From positions 3,088,345-3,152,344 of the forward strand of contig CP051238.1 of the NCBI GenBank assembly GCA_017794925.1: 64,000 bases of DNA, given 5' to 3'. This document shows positions 42,290 to 51,202 of this stretch, in pieces. The position numbers and the translations under genes were made by a program. Position 1 is the first letter of the stretch. Every line of letters starts with the position of its first letter. The DNA is from Aestuariibacter sp. (GTDB lineage Bacteria; Pseudomonadota; Gammaproteobacteria; Enterobacterales; Alteromonadaceae). The notes beneath the pieces are model-generated. The model had not been told where the DNA came from. It saw only the letters and a list, made by a program, of their open reading frames with translations, and did no database searches.

Positions 42290-42856
42290 ATGTGGACAAT
42301 CCCAAACGTTATTACCCTGATTCGGGTAATTCTTATTCCAGTATTTGTGTTCGTGTATTTCCTCGATTGGCGCTGGGCGCACGAGGCGGGTGCATTTATT
42401 TTTTGGTTTGCGGCTATTACCGATTGGTTTGATGGCTATCTGGCTCGTAAACTAGAGCAATCAACGCCCTTTGGCGCATTCTTAGACCCTGTGGCAGATA
42501 AACTCATCGTTGCCGCGGCTTTGCTCATGATTACGCACTCGTACGATTCCGTGTATATCACCATTCCGGCCATTCTTTTGTTAATTCGCGAAATCTATGT
42601 GTCAGCATTGCGAGAATGGATGGGCTCTCAGGGCGTTCGTGATACGGTCCAGGTGTCGTTTATTGGTAAAGCGAAAACCACTGCGCAGATGTTAGCCTTA
42701 ATTGGTTTGTTGTCTGGTCTTGAAACGTTTATGGGATTCCCTATTTATTGGGTAACGTTAGGTTATGGCTTACTTTATATTGCGACGGTGTTGTCTGTTT
42801 GGTCGATGGTGAGCTATACAAAGGCGGCGTGGCCACACCTGGCGGGTAAATCCTGA
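42290..42856 (+). CDS. pgsA: Phosphatidylglycerophosphate synthase
   Basis: 188 residues from the ATG at 42290, which gives the family start MWTIPNVITLIRVILIP; the extension to 42233 is soluble and unsupported. The CDP-alcohol phosphotransferase motif D-x2-D-G-x2-A-R-x8-G-x3-D-x3-D is complete (DWFDGYLAR, then GAFLDPVAD). Integral inner-membrane enzyme of phosphatidylglycerol synthesis. Followed by three tRNA genes, as in E. coli. Confidence 0.95.
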   Translation: MWTIPNVITLIRVILIPVFVFVYFLDWRWAHEAGAFIFWFAAITDWFDGYLARKLEQSTPFGAFLDPVADKLIVAAALLMITHSYDSVYITIPAILLLIREIYVSALREWMGSQGVRDTVQVSFIGKAKTTAQMLALIGLLSGLETFMGFPIYWVTLGYGLLYIATVLSVWSMVSYTKAAWPHLAGKS

Positions 42857-42949
42857 GCAGCGAAAAGGCTGATTTTAAACCGAAATGACCGAATTCTAAG
42901 CAAACAAACTTTTTTTGATTAAAAAGGCAGCGAAAGGCATTTTTTGTAG

Positions 42950-42984
42950 TTGACACATTTGTTTGGGCAGGTAGAATGCCTCCC
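42950..42984 (+). promoter_or_regulatory. Strong sigma-70 promoter of the tRNA cluster
   Basis: Perfect -35 TTGACA (42950-42955), 16-bp spacer, -10 TAGAAT (42972-42977), and a GC-rich discriminator GCCTCCC (42978-42984). That discriminator is the hallmark of stringent (ppGpp/DksA) control of stable-RNA genes. Confidence 0.85.
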
Positions 42985-42993
42985 ACATTCGAA

Positions 42994-43069
<76 letters not shown>

Positions 43070-43127
43070 AATTCTCGAATGGTTTGCGTTATAAATAAGG
43101 TCTGGCCTTACGTTGTTACGCAGCAAT

Positions 43128-43201
43128 GGCGGAATGGCAGAATGGCTATGCAGCGGATTGCAAATCCGTGGATCTCGGTTCGACTCCGGGTTCCGCCTCC
43201 A
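43128..43201 (+). tRNA. tRNA-Cys (anticodon GCA)
   Basis: 74 nt with encoded CCA. GGCGGAA/TTCCGCC acceptor; anticodon loop TTGCAAA; T-loop GTTCGACTC. Confidence 0.97.
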
Positions 43202-43246
43202 TTACTTCGGGCAACCAGCCCACACCAGCACATCAGTGCAACCCAA

Positions 43247-43333
43247 GCCCGGGTGGTGAAATTGGTAGACACAAGGGATTTAAAATCCCTCGCTGGTAAC
43301 AGCGTGCCGGTTCAAGTCCGGCCCCGGGCACCA
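43247..43333 (+). tRNA. tRNA-Leu (anticodon TAA)
   Basis: 87 nt with encoded CCA. GCCCGGG/CCCGGGC acceptor; anticodon loop TTTAAAA; class II variable arm (CGCTGGTAACAGCG). The Gly-Cys-Leu order equals glyW-cysT-leuZ after pgsA in E. coli. Confidence 0.96.
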
Positions 43334-43534
43334 TTTCCTTAGTGTTATATCCCCCCAAGTTTCAACTATCTTTACATCTTGATATCCGGATTATGATACT
43401 CAATCTTATCGGCCGTCTAATAATGGCTCTTTATCTCTGTATTTCGAATACATAAAGACGAGCAAACTCGAAAGCATTATTAGCAAAGAATGCAAAATGA
43501 AGGTGTGTTAAACATCTGTCGTGAAAAACGAGAT

Positions 43535-43574
43535 GAAAGCCCCTTAAAACAATCGTAAACAAGTTGGGGCTTTC
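43535..43574 (-). terminator. Hairpin after kynU
   Basis: GAAAGCCCC/GGGGCTTTC stem (43535-43543 with 43566-43574) with a 22-base loop, 14 bp after the kynU stop. The unusually large loop makes it a weak call. The rest of the gap 43334-43587 shows nothing else. Confidence 0.5.
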
Positions 43575-43587
43575 TCGTGTTTTGGCT

Positions 43588-44820
43588 TTAGGTCACCGTG
43601 TGTTTCTTTTGAAAATGGTCGTGCAGATAGGTTTGTTGGTCCATAATCGTTTTTAGCTTCTCGCATGCGATCCAGATATCTTCAAAACCGATATAGAGCG
43701 GTGCAAAGCCTACTCGCAGAATATTGGGCGCCCGAAAGTCCGCAATCACACCTTCCGATATCCAGGCCTGACAGATTGCATAAGCCTGATCATGTTTAAA
43801 TGCCAACTGGCTGCCACGCTGTAAGGCATTGAGTGGGCTGGCAAGTACAAGCTCATCTGCTAGTTTAAAATGCGCCATGCACTCAAGCATAAACTCGCCC
43901 AATGCGATTGATTTAGCCCGGACTCGTTCAATATCAATGTCATTCCAAATCCCTAGCGCGGCATGAAGTACTGACATGGATATGACCGACGGCGTACCTG
44001 TTAAACTTTGCGTAACGCCTTCATGCGGTGTATAGCTGCTACTAAAATTAAATGGAGTAGCATGACCCATCCAGCCAGTAATAGGTTGAATAAACGCGTT
44101 TTCATGACGTTCTGCGACGTACATGAATGCCGGAGCGCCCGGACCACCATTCAGATATTTGTAGGTACAACCCACTGCAAAATCTACATTCCACTCGTCC
44201 AGCTTAATCGGTAATACGCCAGCAGAATGTGCGAGATCCCAAACGGTAAGAATACCGTGCTGTTGCGCCTTTTTAGTTATGGTAGCCATATCCAATACGT
44301 TTCCGGTTCGGAAATTTACCTGTGTAAGCAGCAATATCGCGACTTCATCGTTTAATGCCGACTCGATGCCTGCCTCTTCAACAGTAACGAGTTGGCAACG
44401 TTGTTCACCTAACAACTGTTGGATACCCTGAACAATGTAAACATCAGTAGGGAAATTATCGTTGGTGGTGACGATCTTTGTTCTGCCTGGCTGCAACGCC
44501 AGTGCGCCGCATAATAGTTTAAACAAATTAACGGAAATAGAATCACAACAAGTAACCTGATCATGTTTAGCGCCAAGTAATGGCGCAATGCGTTCACCAC
44601 ATTGTTGTGGCAGGTTAATCCAGGCGTGTTTGTTCCAACTGGTAATAAGATCCTGGCCCCATTGTTGTTCAACGACCTCCAGGGCCCGCGTTTTGGCCGC
44701 TTTCGGTAACGCGCCTAACGAATTGCCATCAAGGTAGATACAGTTGGTTGGTATTTCAAAGTGTTCGCGGCAGGATGCCAATGGATCCTGTTGGTCCCGT
44801 TTACGGGCTTCTTCATGCAT
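43588..44820 (-). CDS. kynU: Kynureninase
   Basis: 410 residues. PLP enzyme that cleaves kynurenine to anthranilate and alanine. Family stretches: IYLDGNSLGALPK, WDLAHSAGVLPI, and the PLP Lys in GCTYKYLNGGPGAPAF. GWMGHATPFNF is also diagnostic. It starts 1 bp after the stop of an alpha/beta hydrolase of the HGGxW type, which suggests a formamidase-kynureninase pair of tryptophan breakdown. No tryptophan dioxygenase gene is in the window. Confidence 0.95.
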   Translation of the reverse strand: MHEEARKRDQQDPLASCREHFEIPTNCIYLDGNSLGALPKAAKTRALEVVEQQWGQDLITSWNKHAWINLPQQCGERIAPLLGAKHDQVTCCDSISVNLFKLLCGALALQPGRTKIVTTNDNFPTDVYIVQGIQQLLGEQRCQLVTVEEAGIESALNDEVAILLLTQVNFRTGNVLDMATITKKAQQHGILTVWDLAHSAGVLPIKLDEWNVDFAVGCTYKYLNGGPGAPAFMYVAERHENAFIQPITGWMGHATPFNFSSSYTPHEGVTQSLTGTPSVISMSVLHAALGIWNDIDIERVRAKSIALGEFMLECMAHFKLADELVLASPLNALQRGSQLAFKHDQAYAICQAWISEGVIADFRAPNILRVGFAPLYIGFEDIWIACEKLKTIMDQQTYLHDHFQKKHTVT

Positions 44821-44821
44821 A

Positions 44822-45667
44822 CTATTGTCCGTCTGACAGTAAATCTAAAAACTCGCGAAAGGCGAGGGAACCTGAGTGTAAATAATCAAAGTGACCAGCA
44901 CCCGGCACCACTATTCTGGATGTACCGGCAAGATAACTTTGTTGCTCTGCGACAATGTGATCAGAGGTACCCTGTATTAACACTACGGGAGACTCTATAT
45001 TTTCGATCGATGGCGTTGCTGCTGAGTAGGCGTCAGGTTTTTCATCCGGCGTGCCACCGAAAAATTGAGGCGTAGCGGTTTCACAACTGTTACTGCCTTT
45101 TGCGTATAGTTTAAGCTGGGTTATGGCTGCTAAACCAATGACTTGATTGAATTCGGTTGGAAGTTCTTGTGCCACCAACAAGGCCAGGTGCCCACCAGCT
45201 GAATGTCCAGCCAGAATAACCGGCGCATCCTGTGCATTTGCCCGTGCCCATTCCAACGCTTTCCTGCTTCCCTCAACGACATCATTGAAGCTACCCGGCC
45301 ATCCGCCGCCATCATCGCCCGTCCTGCGGTATTCAACGGCGTAAACACTAATCCCTGCATTCGATAAAGCGGTAAACATGGCTTGTCCATGGGTATAGTC
45401 AAAGGCATTTAACCAACAGCCGCCATGAATGAATATCAGTGAAGACGTCGTCGTGCCTTTTGCTGGCCAGTGGTATATACGCTGGAGCGGGTCTTTGCCA
45501 TACGCCTGCTGGGCGTCATAGCTTGTAAATGGTAACGCAATGACATCGTTGTATGGAATGTTGACTTTGTCATTCCGCGTTTCAGTCGGCGCGGAGGTTG
45601 TCGGTGCATTAGTACTACACCCTACAATAAACGATGTAACCAGTAGAGTAGGTATCAGCTTGTTAAT
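44822..45667 (-). CDS. Alpha/beta hydrolase (arylformamidase-like) lipoprotein with probable ATT start
   Basis: 281 residues if translation begins at ATT, 45665-45667. No ATG, GTG or TTG occurs in frame between the upstream stop (TAG) and Met97, yet residues 1-96 are plainly part of the protein: a lipoprotein signal MNKLIPTLLVTSFIVGC (lipobox I-V-G-C17, Ser at +2) and the oxyanion motif H81-G-G-C-W85. AAGGA (45675-45679) lies 7 bases before the ATT. The triad is Ser156 (GHSAGG), Asp236 (GTSDHIV) and His259 (GAGHFDY). HGGxW is the motif of alpha/beta-type kynurenine formamidases, and kynU follows after 1 bp. A general esterase remains possible; a base change of ATG to ATT in the assembly is an alternative to a true ATT start. 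Confidence 0.75.
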   Translation of the reverse strand: MNKLIPTLLVTSFIVGCSTNAPTTSAPTETRNDKVNIPYNDVIALPFTSYDAQQAYGKDPLQRIYHWPAKGTTTSSLIFIHGGCWLNAFDYTHGQAMFTALSNAGISVYAVEYRRTGDDGGGWPGSFNDVVEGSRKALEWARANAQDAPVILAGHSAGGHLALLVAQELPTEFNQVIGLAAITQLKLYAKGSNSCETATPQFFGGTPDEKPDAYSAATPSIENIESPVVLIQGTSDHIVAEQQSYLAGTSRIVVPGAGHFDYLHSGSLAFREFLDLLSDGQ

Positions 45668-45689
45668 AATAAAGTCCTTAAAAATAAAA

Positions 45690-45708
45690 AGGGCACATCG
45701 AGTGCCCT
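45690..45708 (-). terminator. Intrinsic terminator after the NIT-like gene
   Basis: Seven-bp stem (45690-45696 with 45702-45708), 5-base loop, followed on the minus strand by TTTTTATTTTT that runs into the ribosome site of the hydrolase. Confidence 0.85.
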
Positions 45709-45731
45709 AATCATTTACTTACAATGAATCA

Positions 45732-46565
45732 CTATCGATAGCTATGTTTTATAGCATTAATCTCGTTATCTAACACGGTATTGCATTGGTCCATCGTATT
45801 ACTTGCCAGGTCAAAGTACTGTTTACTTTCCAAATTAACCTTATTGACGTTAATCAGTTGCTCTCTGATGGTCTGCGTCAGCGTAGTACAGGCTTGTTTG
45901 GCCTGTTCAATTTGCGAAACGGTTGAACCAGCCTGCAACAGGCTCAACCGATCGAAGGACTGACCGCTCAGCGTGTTGATTTTTTCGTATAAATAGCCCA
46001 GCTTTACTTTGTCAATTTGGGTAGATTCTCCTTTTGTCGCTACTGCAACCCCTATAGCCCGGGCTTGACCTATAAACTCAATGACCTTCGGGAACTCGTG
46101 CCACAAAAAATGAATTTGTGGGTTTTTCTGCTGTTCACCACCAAACTCGATGTTTTCGGCCACATCCTCAAGTAAATACAAAAGCGTCTCAATGAGGTGT
46201 GTGTGTTGCTGAAAGCTGGTTACTACCGTTAACTTCTCGGCGTTGCCTTTTAGCCGGCTCCAGTGGTCCAGGTAACTATCCCAACGAGCTTCGCGTTTTA
46301 ACATATCGTTATGTCGGAGCGGATCGGCTATAGACGAAATGTGTTGCTTTAACGCGATAAGTTCATTCCTGACACTTTCATTTCCTTGTAAGTAAGAGGC
46401 TGTGAGGCCACGATGTTTCTGCGTATAGCTGATTATCTTTTTGACGCTCCCGATTAGTTCGAGTGCATCATACAAACGTTGCTTTTGTAAACGCTGACTG
46501 CGGAACCATTGAAACGCAATCAGCCCTAGCAACAGTAATACAAGACCTAGCATTATCATTTCCAT
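45732..46565 (-). CDS. Single-TM protein with NIT-like sensor region
   Basis: 277 residues. One N-terminal helix (about 3-20) followed by a basic run (RSQRLQKQR), which by the positive-inside rule would leave the rest in the cytoplasm. The remainder is all-helical; KHRGLTASYLQGNE near residue 55 resembles the E/H-R-G-L-S-A-x-Y-L signature of NIT (nitrate/nitrite sensing, PF08376) domains. It starts 11 bp after a chemoreceptor gene whose own protein lacks a periplasmic domain, so it may be the ligand-sensing partner. The NIT assignment is tentative. Confidence 0.6.
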   Translation of the reverse strand: MEMIMLGLVLLLLGLIAFQWFRSQRLQKQRLYDALELIGSVKKIISYTQKHRGLTASYLQGNESVRNELIALKQHISSIADPLRHNDMLKREARWDSYLDHWSRLKGNAEKLTVVTSFQQHTHLIETLLYLLEDVAENIEFGGEQQKNPQIHFLWHEFPKVIEFIGQARAIGVAVATKGESTQIDKVKLGYLYEKINTLSGQSFDRLSLLQAGSTVSQIEQAKQACTTLTQTIREQLINVNKVNLESKQYFDLASNTMDQCNTVLDNEINAIKHSYR

Positions 46566-46576
46566 GAAAATCCCTC

Positions 46577-47725
46577 CTACCTGACCGACAGCGAGCGCAG
46601 ATACTCTGCGACCGATGATGTTTCTTTGGCTATGTGGGCATTTGCCGCAGCGCCTTCAACCACACGCTCTATGCTGCGGGATATTTCTTCCGTGGCTTTA
46701 CTCTGCTGTTCGGTGATAGCCGAAATCTCCATCACCTGATTGCGTGAATGTTCTGATTGTTGTTCTATATTGGCCAGGATGTCAGCCGCATCTTTGGCTT
46801 TATCCAGACAATCATGGGTACGTTGGGTAACACGCTGCATGTTTTCGGCAACCAATTTTCGCTGAGTATCCAGCTCAGCAATACTCTGGTTTATGGTATC
46901 GGCAGATTGCCGACTCTCAGACGCTAGGTTACGTACTTCATCTGCTACAACGGCAAAGCCTCTACCCATATCACCAGCGCGGGCCGCCTCAATTGACGCA
47001 TTGAGCGCCAGTAAGTTTGTTTGCTCCGCAATGTTCTGTATGGTTGCTGTTAGTGTTAACACGGTCTCTATAGACTCGCCCAAAATATTAATAGCACTGT
47101 GAGTCTCGTCGACATCTTTACCAACATATTCAACGTCAGTAACCAGATCGCCCATATAACGGTGACCTTGCTGAGCCAGGTTTGATGCTTGCAGGGCGGC
47201 ATCGTTTACCTGATTGAATTTTTCAACAATTTCATTCAATGAAGCCGTTAGCTCATTAACTGCTGCGGCCGTTGATTCGGTGGCTGCGGATTGTGATGTC
47301 GCATTTTCAGAAACCTGTACTGCAGACTCAATCATTTGTTCGGATGAATATTTCATCTCCGAAAAATGCTCAGCAAACTTGTCGCGCTGTCTGGCAACCT
47401 CTTTGAGAATGTCGAAAACAGACTTTACATGTTCAGTAAGGATGGTCGGGCTATCAACCAGGTTCTGATAGCCTTCTTCATCATTTTTTACTTCCGCAAG
47501 TAACGTATCAATAGTGTGAATTTCGTCCACTAACAATAACAATATTGACAGTACCACCCAGGTCATGAGTACTGTACAGGGAATGGTTAATGCGAGTGGT
47601 TCACCAGGATTAAGTAAAATAAAACCATACCCGCCGAGGTTAAATAACACCGTAAGGATGGCGGCTTGTTTTAGCCCAAATGCATTAATTAATATAATGC
47701 CAGGGAATCTTAACAACGAGAGCAT
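46577..47725 (-). CDS. Methyl-accepting chemotaxis protein without periplasmic sensor
   Basis: 382 residues. Two adjacent N-terminal helices (about 15-35 and 43-65) with a very short connection, so there is no periplasmic domain. The rest is a cytoplasmic coiled-coil signalling domain; the hairpin tip [17 protein letters not shown]...[12 protein letters not shown] contacts CheA/CheW. No C-terminal CheR-binding pentapeptide is seen. It is upstream of, and probably co-transcribed with, the NIT-like gene. Confidence 0.88.
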   Translation of the reverse strand: MLSLLRFPGIILINAFGLKQAAILTVLFNLGGYGFILLNPGEPLALTIPCTVLMTWVVLSILLLLVDEIHTIDTLLAEVKNDEEGYQNLVDSPTILTEHVKSVFDILKEVARQRDKFAEHFSEMKYSSEQMIESAVQVSENATSQSAATESTAAAVNELTASLNEIVEKFNQVNDAALQASNLAQQGHRYMGDLVTDVEYVGKDVDETHSAINILGESIETVLTLTATIQNIAEQTNLLALNASIEAARAGDMGRGFAVVADEVRNLASESRQSADTINQSIAELDTQRKLVAENMQRVTQRTHDCLDKAKDAADILANIEQQSEHSRNQVMEISAITEQQSKATEEISRSIERVVEGAAANAHIAKETSSVAEYLRSLSVR

Positions 47726-47855
47726 AAATCGTGTCCTTAACTTATTGCTTCCTTGAAAGCAGGATCACAGCAATCTTTGCGCCATGTTCAACATGATAAA
47801 TGCGATTGATTCTTAGGCAGATTGCAGGGGAGTAGAGTATGTTTCAGTAAATCCT

Positions 47856-47884
47856 GCACCATGGTAGTGCGATGGTGCTTTTTT
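47856..47884 (+). terminator. Orphan intrinsic terminator upstream of the AraC gene
   Basis: GCACCAT/ATGGTGC stem (47856-47862 with 47872-47878), 9-base loop, T-run 47879-47884, plus orientation. No plus-strand gene precedes it: the closest is the divergent receptor gene. It implies a short transcript starting in 47726-47850 (small RNA or attenuated leader). Confidence 0.65.
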
Positions 47885-47993
47885 ATAGCTCATTGTGATT
47901 TTTTAGATTTGGGAGTTTTTGTCGGACACCGGTGGCAGATTTACGATAAATTTCTCTTATTAAATTCGGTTTTTGAGTGCGATGAAAATATAG

Positions 47994-48866
47994 ATGATCA
48001 GTAAAAATAGAATGGATATTGGTCTGCTTATCAATTTTGTTGAAGAAAATGTTGAGTCACCGATAAATATTGGAGTTCTGTCGAGTCTTCTACAATGCAG
48101 TGATTCGCAGTTACATCGTGTAGTTAACCAGTGCACAGGCATGACGCCAGCAAAGTTAATTGAACTGTTAAGGGTGCACAGGGGGTGTTATTTATTGCAC
48201 TATCGAAACGCAATGCGTTGCACTGATGTTGCAATTCTCTGTGGTTACGATAGTTCAGACAGTTTCAGAAGAGCATTTAAGCGCGTAACAGGGTACCCAC
48301 CTAGTCAATTTCAGCGTCAGCATATAAGAATCGATACATTACCGTACATGAAAGTATTGTCAGAATTACAGCCATTGATAGACGATGAGCATTCTCAGGC
48401 GTGTCATCCAACGATTATGTGCTTACCTGCCGTGCCGGTGTATGCAATGACGCATACCGGTCATCCGGCGCACATTCCGGTCACCGTAGGCGCATTCATT
48501 CGTTGGCGAAAGCAACATAAGTTGTCGCCCACAACCAGTCGAACTTTTAACGCCTTTTGGCAGGATTCCGCAAATATAGGTAGTGATTTCCGCATTGACA
48601 TAATGTGTGAAGCCGTCCGGCCAGTACAAATCACGAAGGGTAGTAACGTGTTTAAGAGTGAGTTGCCCGCAGGCAGATATGCGGTGATTGATTCTGCAGG
48701 CGGTGATCATGTTATTCAACAATCTGCGCATGCATTGATTAACAATTTTATACCGGACAGTAAGGAGGAGGCTGCCGATTATCCTCTCATAGTACAACGA
48801 ATCCGCTTTTATCCGGATGTCCCGTTAAATCAGGCATTAAACCGAGTTATGGTGTTACTCAAATAA
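47994..48866 (+). CDS. AraC-family transcriptional regulator with C-terminal effector domain
   Basis: 290 residues. N-terminal AraC-type double HTH (about 5-108): INIGVLSSLLQCSDSQLHRVV and DVAILCGYDSSDSFRRAFKRVTGYPPSQFQ. Residues about 145-288 resemble a GyrI-like/SOUL small-molecule binding domain (FRIDIMCEAVRPVQ, LPAGRYAVIDSAGG). Similar to Rob/MarA-type proteins with a GyrI-like tail. No clear ribosome site; an ATG at 48012 is an alternative start. Divergent from the receptor gene with an orphan terminator between them. Confidence 0.82.
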   Translation: MISKNRMDIGLLINFVEENVESPINIGVLSSLLQCSDSQLHRVVNQCTGMTPAKLIELLRVHRGCYLLHYRNAMRCTDVAILCGYDSSDSFRRAFKRVTGYPPSQFQRQHIRIDTLPYMKVLSELQPLIDDEHSQACHPTIMCLPAVPVYAMTHTGHPAHIPVTVGAFIRWRKQHKLSPTTSRTFNAFWQDSANIGSDFRIDIMCEAVRPVQITKGSNVFKSELPAGRYAVIDSAGGDHVIQQSAHALINNFIPDSKEEAADYPLIVQRIRFYPDVPLNQALNRVMVLLK

Positions 48867-48914
48867 CACAAAGTGGTACACTCATTTGTATTGTATTCCG
48901 ACAAAGGATAAACA

Positions 48915-49760
48915 GTGCAGCGGCTAATTTCAGTTGACGAGTTGACGCCTGAAACCGTTTCCGAGTATCAGGTAATTTTAGTGTCCATGAGTAACCCGGT
49001 CTCGGGCGAAAAAGACACCGCTAAGGATGGGTATTTGCCTGATGCTATCAGGATTGATCTCGATGCAGAAGGCAGTGATCACAGTGGCGAGTTCCCCCAT
49101 ACGTTGTTATCTCCACAGGCATTCGCAACCTTGTTAGGGAGTTTGGGGGTTTCTGAGTCAACGCCGTTATTGTTATACGATAATTACGGTTTATTTTGTG
49201 CACCACGGCTTTGGTGGATGCTTAAATCCATAGGGCATCAGAATGTGGTCGTGTTAAATGGCGGCCTTCCTGCCTGGCAGGCCAAAGGTTATCCTTTAAG
49301 TCCTGCACTAAAGCCAGCAGACAACAATATCCCGATAGAGTACTGTCCAACGCCCGAAGAAAACTGGTTTTGCGATGCTGCTGGTATCATGAATGTATTA
49401 GACCAACCTGAGTCGACTATTCTCGACGCTCGCAGTCGACCGCGTTTCAACAGTCAGGTTGCAGAGCCACGACCTGGTTTGCGCAGTGGTCACATGCCCG
49501 GAGCGGTGAATGTGCCTTTCACTGAGTTGCTAACCGATTCAATATTACTGTCTTCGCCAGATACCTTGAAGTCATACTTCGAACACCACCACATCGACCT
49601 GACGAATCCGCTATTTTGTTATTGTGGTTCTGGTGTTACTGCCTGCATTGTAGGCATGGCCGCATTGGAATCAGGCGCCTCCCGGGTTACCGTTTACGAT
49701 GGGTCCTGGTCAGAGTGGGGTTCTAGCAATACGTTTCCTGTGGTGACGCAACATGACTAA
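48915..49760 (+). CDS. Sulfurtransferase, 3-mercaptopyruvate type (SseA-like)
   Basis: 281 residues from a GTG (AAGGA 6 bases upstream). Tandem rhodanese domains; the second carries the active loop [10 protein letters not shown], the CGSGVT form found in 3-mercaptopyruvate sulfurtransferases; Cys is the persulfide carrier. The linker [19 protein letters not shown] is also typical. Cytoplasmic. Its stop overlaps the start of the sirtuin gene by 8 bases. Confidence 0.9.
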   Translation: MQRLISVDELTPETVSEYQVILVSMSNPVSGEKDTAKDGYLPDAIRIDLDAEGSDHSGEFPHTLLSPQAFATLLGSLGVSESTPLLLYDNYGLFCAPRLWWMLKSIGHQNVVVLNGGLPAWQAKGYPLSPALKPADNNIPIEYCPTPEENWFCDAAGIMNVLDQPESTILDARSRPRFNSQVAEPRPGLRSGHMPGAVNVPFTELLTDSILLSSPDTLKSYFEHHHIDLTNPLFCYCGSGVTACIVGMAALESGASRVTVYDGSWSEWGSSNTFPVVTQHD

Positions 49761-50475
49761 TTCTCCTTTGCCACGTGTAGTGGTGTTAACAGGGGCCGGC
49801 ATATCAGCAGAATCCGGCCTTAAGACCTTTAGGGATAACGATGGCCTGTGGGAAAACCATCGGGTAGAAGACGTCGCGACACCTGAAGCATTCGAGAGAA
49901 ACCCGTCTTTAGTGTATCGCTTTTACAATGAAAGGCGGGCTCAGTTGCAGTCTTCGGATGTCAAACCTAATGCTGCTCACCAGGCACTAGCAAACCTGGA
50001 AACGTTTTTGGGCGATCATTTTTTACTGGTTACGCAAAATGTAGATAATCTGCATGAAAGAGCCGGTAGTGAGCGTGTATTACACATGCATGGAGAGCTG
50101 TTGTCAGCCCGTTGTTGTGCGTCAGGCAAATCGCGTGTATGGCATGATGATTTTGATCACACAACAGGGTGTCGGTGTTGTGTTCCGGCAGAAACACTAC
50201 GGCCGGATATTGTCTGGTTTGGTGAAATGCCGCTTTTCATGGAAGACATTATGCAAGCACTGATTCAGGCAGATTTATTCCTTGCCATCGGCACGTCCGG
50301 GCATGTTTATCCGGCTGCAAATTTTGTTTCTATTGCCTCTGAATACAGGGCGCGAACCGTTGAATTAAATCTGGAGCCGGGTCTTAGAAATGAATTGTTT
50401 GATGAGTGTATTACCGGCTCCGCGGGTGAGACCCTGCCGCAATTTGTTGCACAGTTTATTCAGCAGTATAAATAA
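49753..50475 (+). CDS. cobB: NAD-dependent protein deacylase, CobB-type sirtuin
   Basis: 240 residues. [24 protein letters not shown] binds [15 protein letters not shown] and catalytic His in LHMHGEL follow. Tyr58 and Arg61 (FYNERR) are the acyl-pocket pair of sirtuins that remove succinyl as well as acetyl groups. Zinc module: paired Cys in ARCCAS and CRCC. Translationally coupled to the sulfurtransferase upstream. Confidence 0.92.
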   Translation: MTNSPLPRVVVLTGAGISAESGLKTFRDNDGLWENHRVEDVATPEAFERNPSLVYRFYNERRAQLQSSDVKPNAAHQALANLETFLGDHFLLVTQNVDNLHERAGSERVLHMHGELLSARCCASGKSRVWHDDFDHTTGCRCCVPAETLRPDIVWFGEMPLFMEDIMQALIQADLFLAIGTSGHVYPAANFVSIASEYRARTVELNLEPGLRNELFDECITGSAGETLPQFVAQFIQQYK

Positions 50476-50490
50476 TAATCTGAGAAATCC

Positions 50491-51117
50491 ATGGAATATT
50501 TAAGCGAATTTATCACTATCGCATTGGTTCACCTGGTGGCTGTAGCCAGTCCCGGCCCCGACTTTGCGATTATTGTTCGGTACAGTGTTAATCACGGCCG
50601 GCGCATCGCCATGTACGCCAGTGTCGGCGTAGGGTTAGGCATTTTACTGCATGTTGCCTACTCTTTGGTTGGGCTGAGTGTCGTTATTAAAACCACACCC
50701 TGGCTGTACAATACGATTTGTTACTTATCGGCAGCCTATTTGCTGTACCTTGCCGTCGGCGCGCTTCGCAGTAAACCGGGCAATTCATCAGCCAGTGTCA
50801 GTACCGACACAAAGGCCACGTCTGTTACCCCTAAAAAAGCACTGATAAACGGTTTCCTAACCAACGGTCTGAACCCTAAAGCTACGTTGTTTTTCCTGTC
50901 GTTGTTTACTGCATTTATAAATGTAGATACGCCCACCGCGGTGAAAGCGTTTTATGGCATTTACCTGGCAGTTGCAACCGGGGTGTGGTTTTGCATGCTG
51001 TCCTATTTGTTAAGTACGTCCGGCGTTGTGAAACTGATTGGCGACAAAGGTTACTGGTTGGACAGGTTCATGGGCGTGGTACTGATTGGATTGGCAGTGA
51101 GGCTGGTTACACTTTAA
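50491..51117 (+). CDS. LysE/RhtB-family amino-acid exporter
   Basis: 208 residues, six membrane helices. Family marks are VASPGPDFAIIVRYSVNHGRR near the N-terminus and GFLTNGLNPKATLFFLSLF in the middle. Exports amino acids such as homoserine, threonine or lysine; substrate not predictable. 15 bp after cobB, likely the same transcript. Confidence 0.92.
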   Translation: MEYLSEFITIALVHLVAVASPGPDFAIIVRYSVNHGRRIAMYASVGVGLGILLHVAYSLVGLSVVIKTTPWLYNTICYLSAAYLLYLAVGALRSKPGNSSASVSTDTKATSVTPKKALINGFLTNGLNPKATLFFLSLFTAFINVDTPTAVKAFYGIYLAVATGVWFCMLSYLLSTSGVVKLIGDKGYWLDRFMGVVLIGLAVRLVTL

Positions 51118-51143
51118 TTGTTTAGCCAGTTTTTTGAAGCTGG

Positions 51144-51172
51144 TTGGGTAAGGTGTGAGGCAGTGTTATACT
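51144..51172 (+). promoter_or_regulatory. Candidate sigma-70 promoter for the YciC-like operon
   Basis: TTGGGT (51144-51149), 17-bp spacer, TATACT (51167-51172), about 30 bp before the YciC-like start. Confidence 0.5.
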
Positions 51173-51202
51173 GCGCGCGCCATTAGTTATTGAGTATAAG
51201 TT

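Noticed and set aside
45379..45408. ATG at 45379 as the start of the alpha/beta hydrolase
   Set aside because: It would remove the HGGCW oxyanion motif and the lipoprotein signal, both plainly encoded upstream in the same frame.
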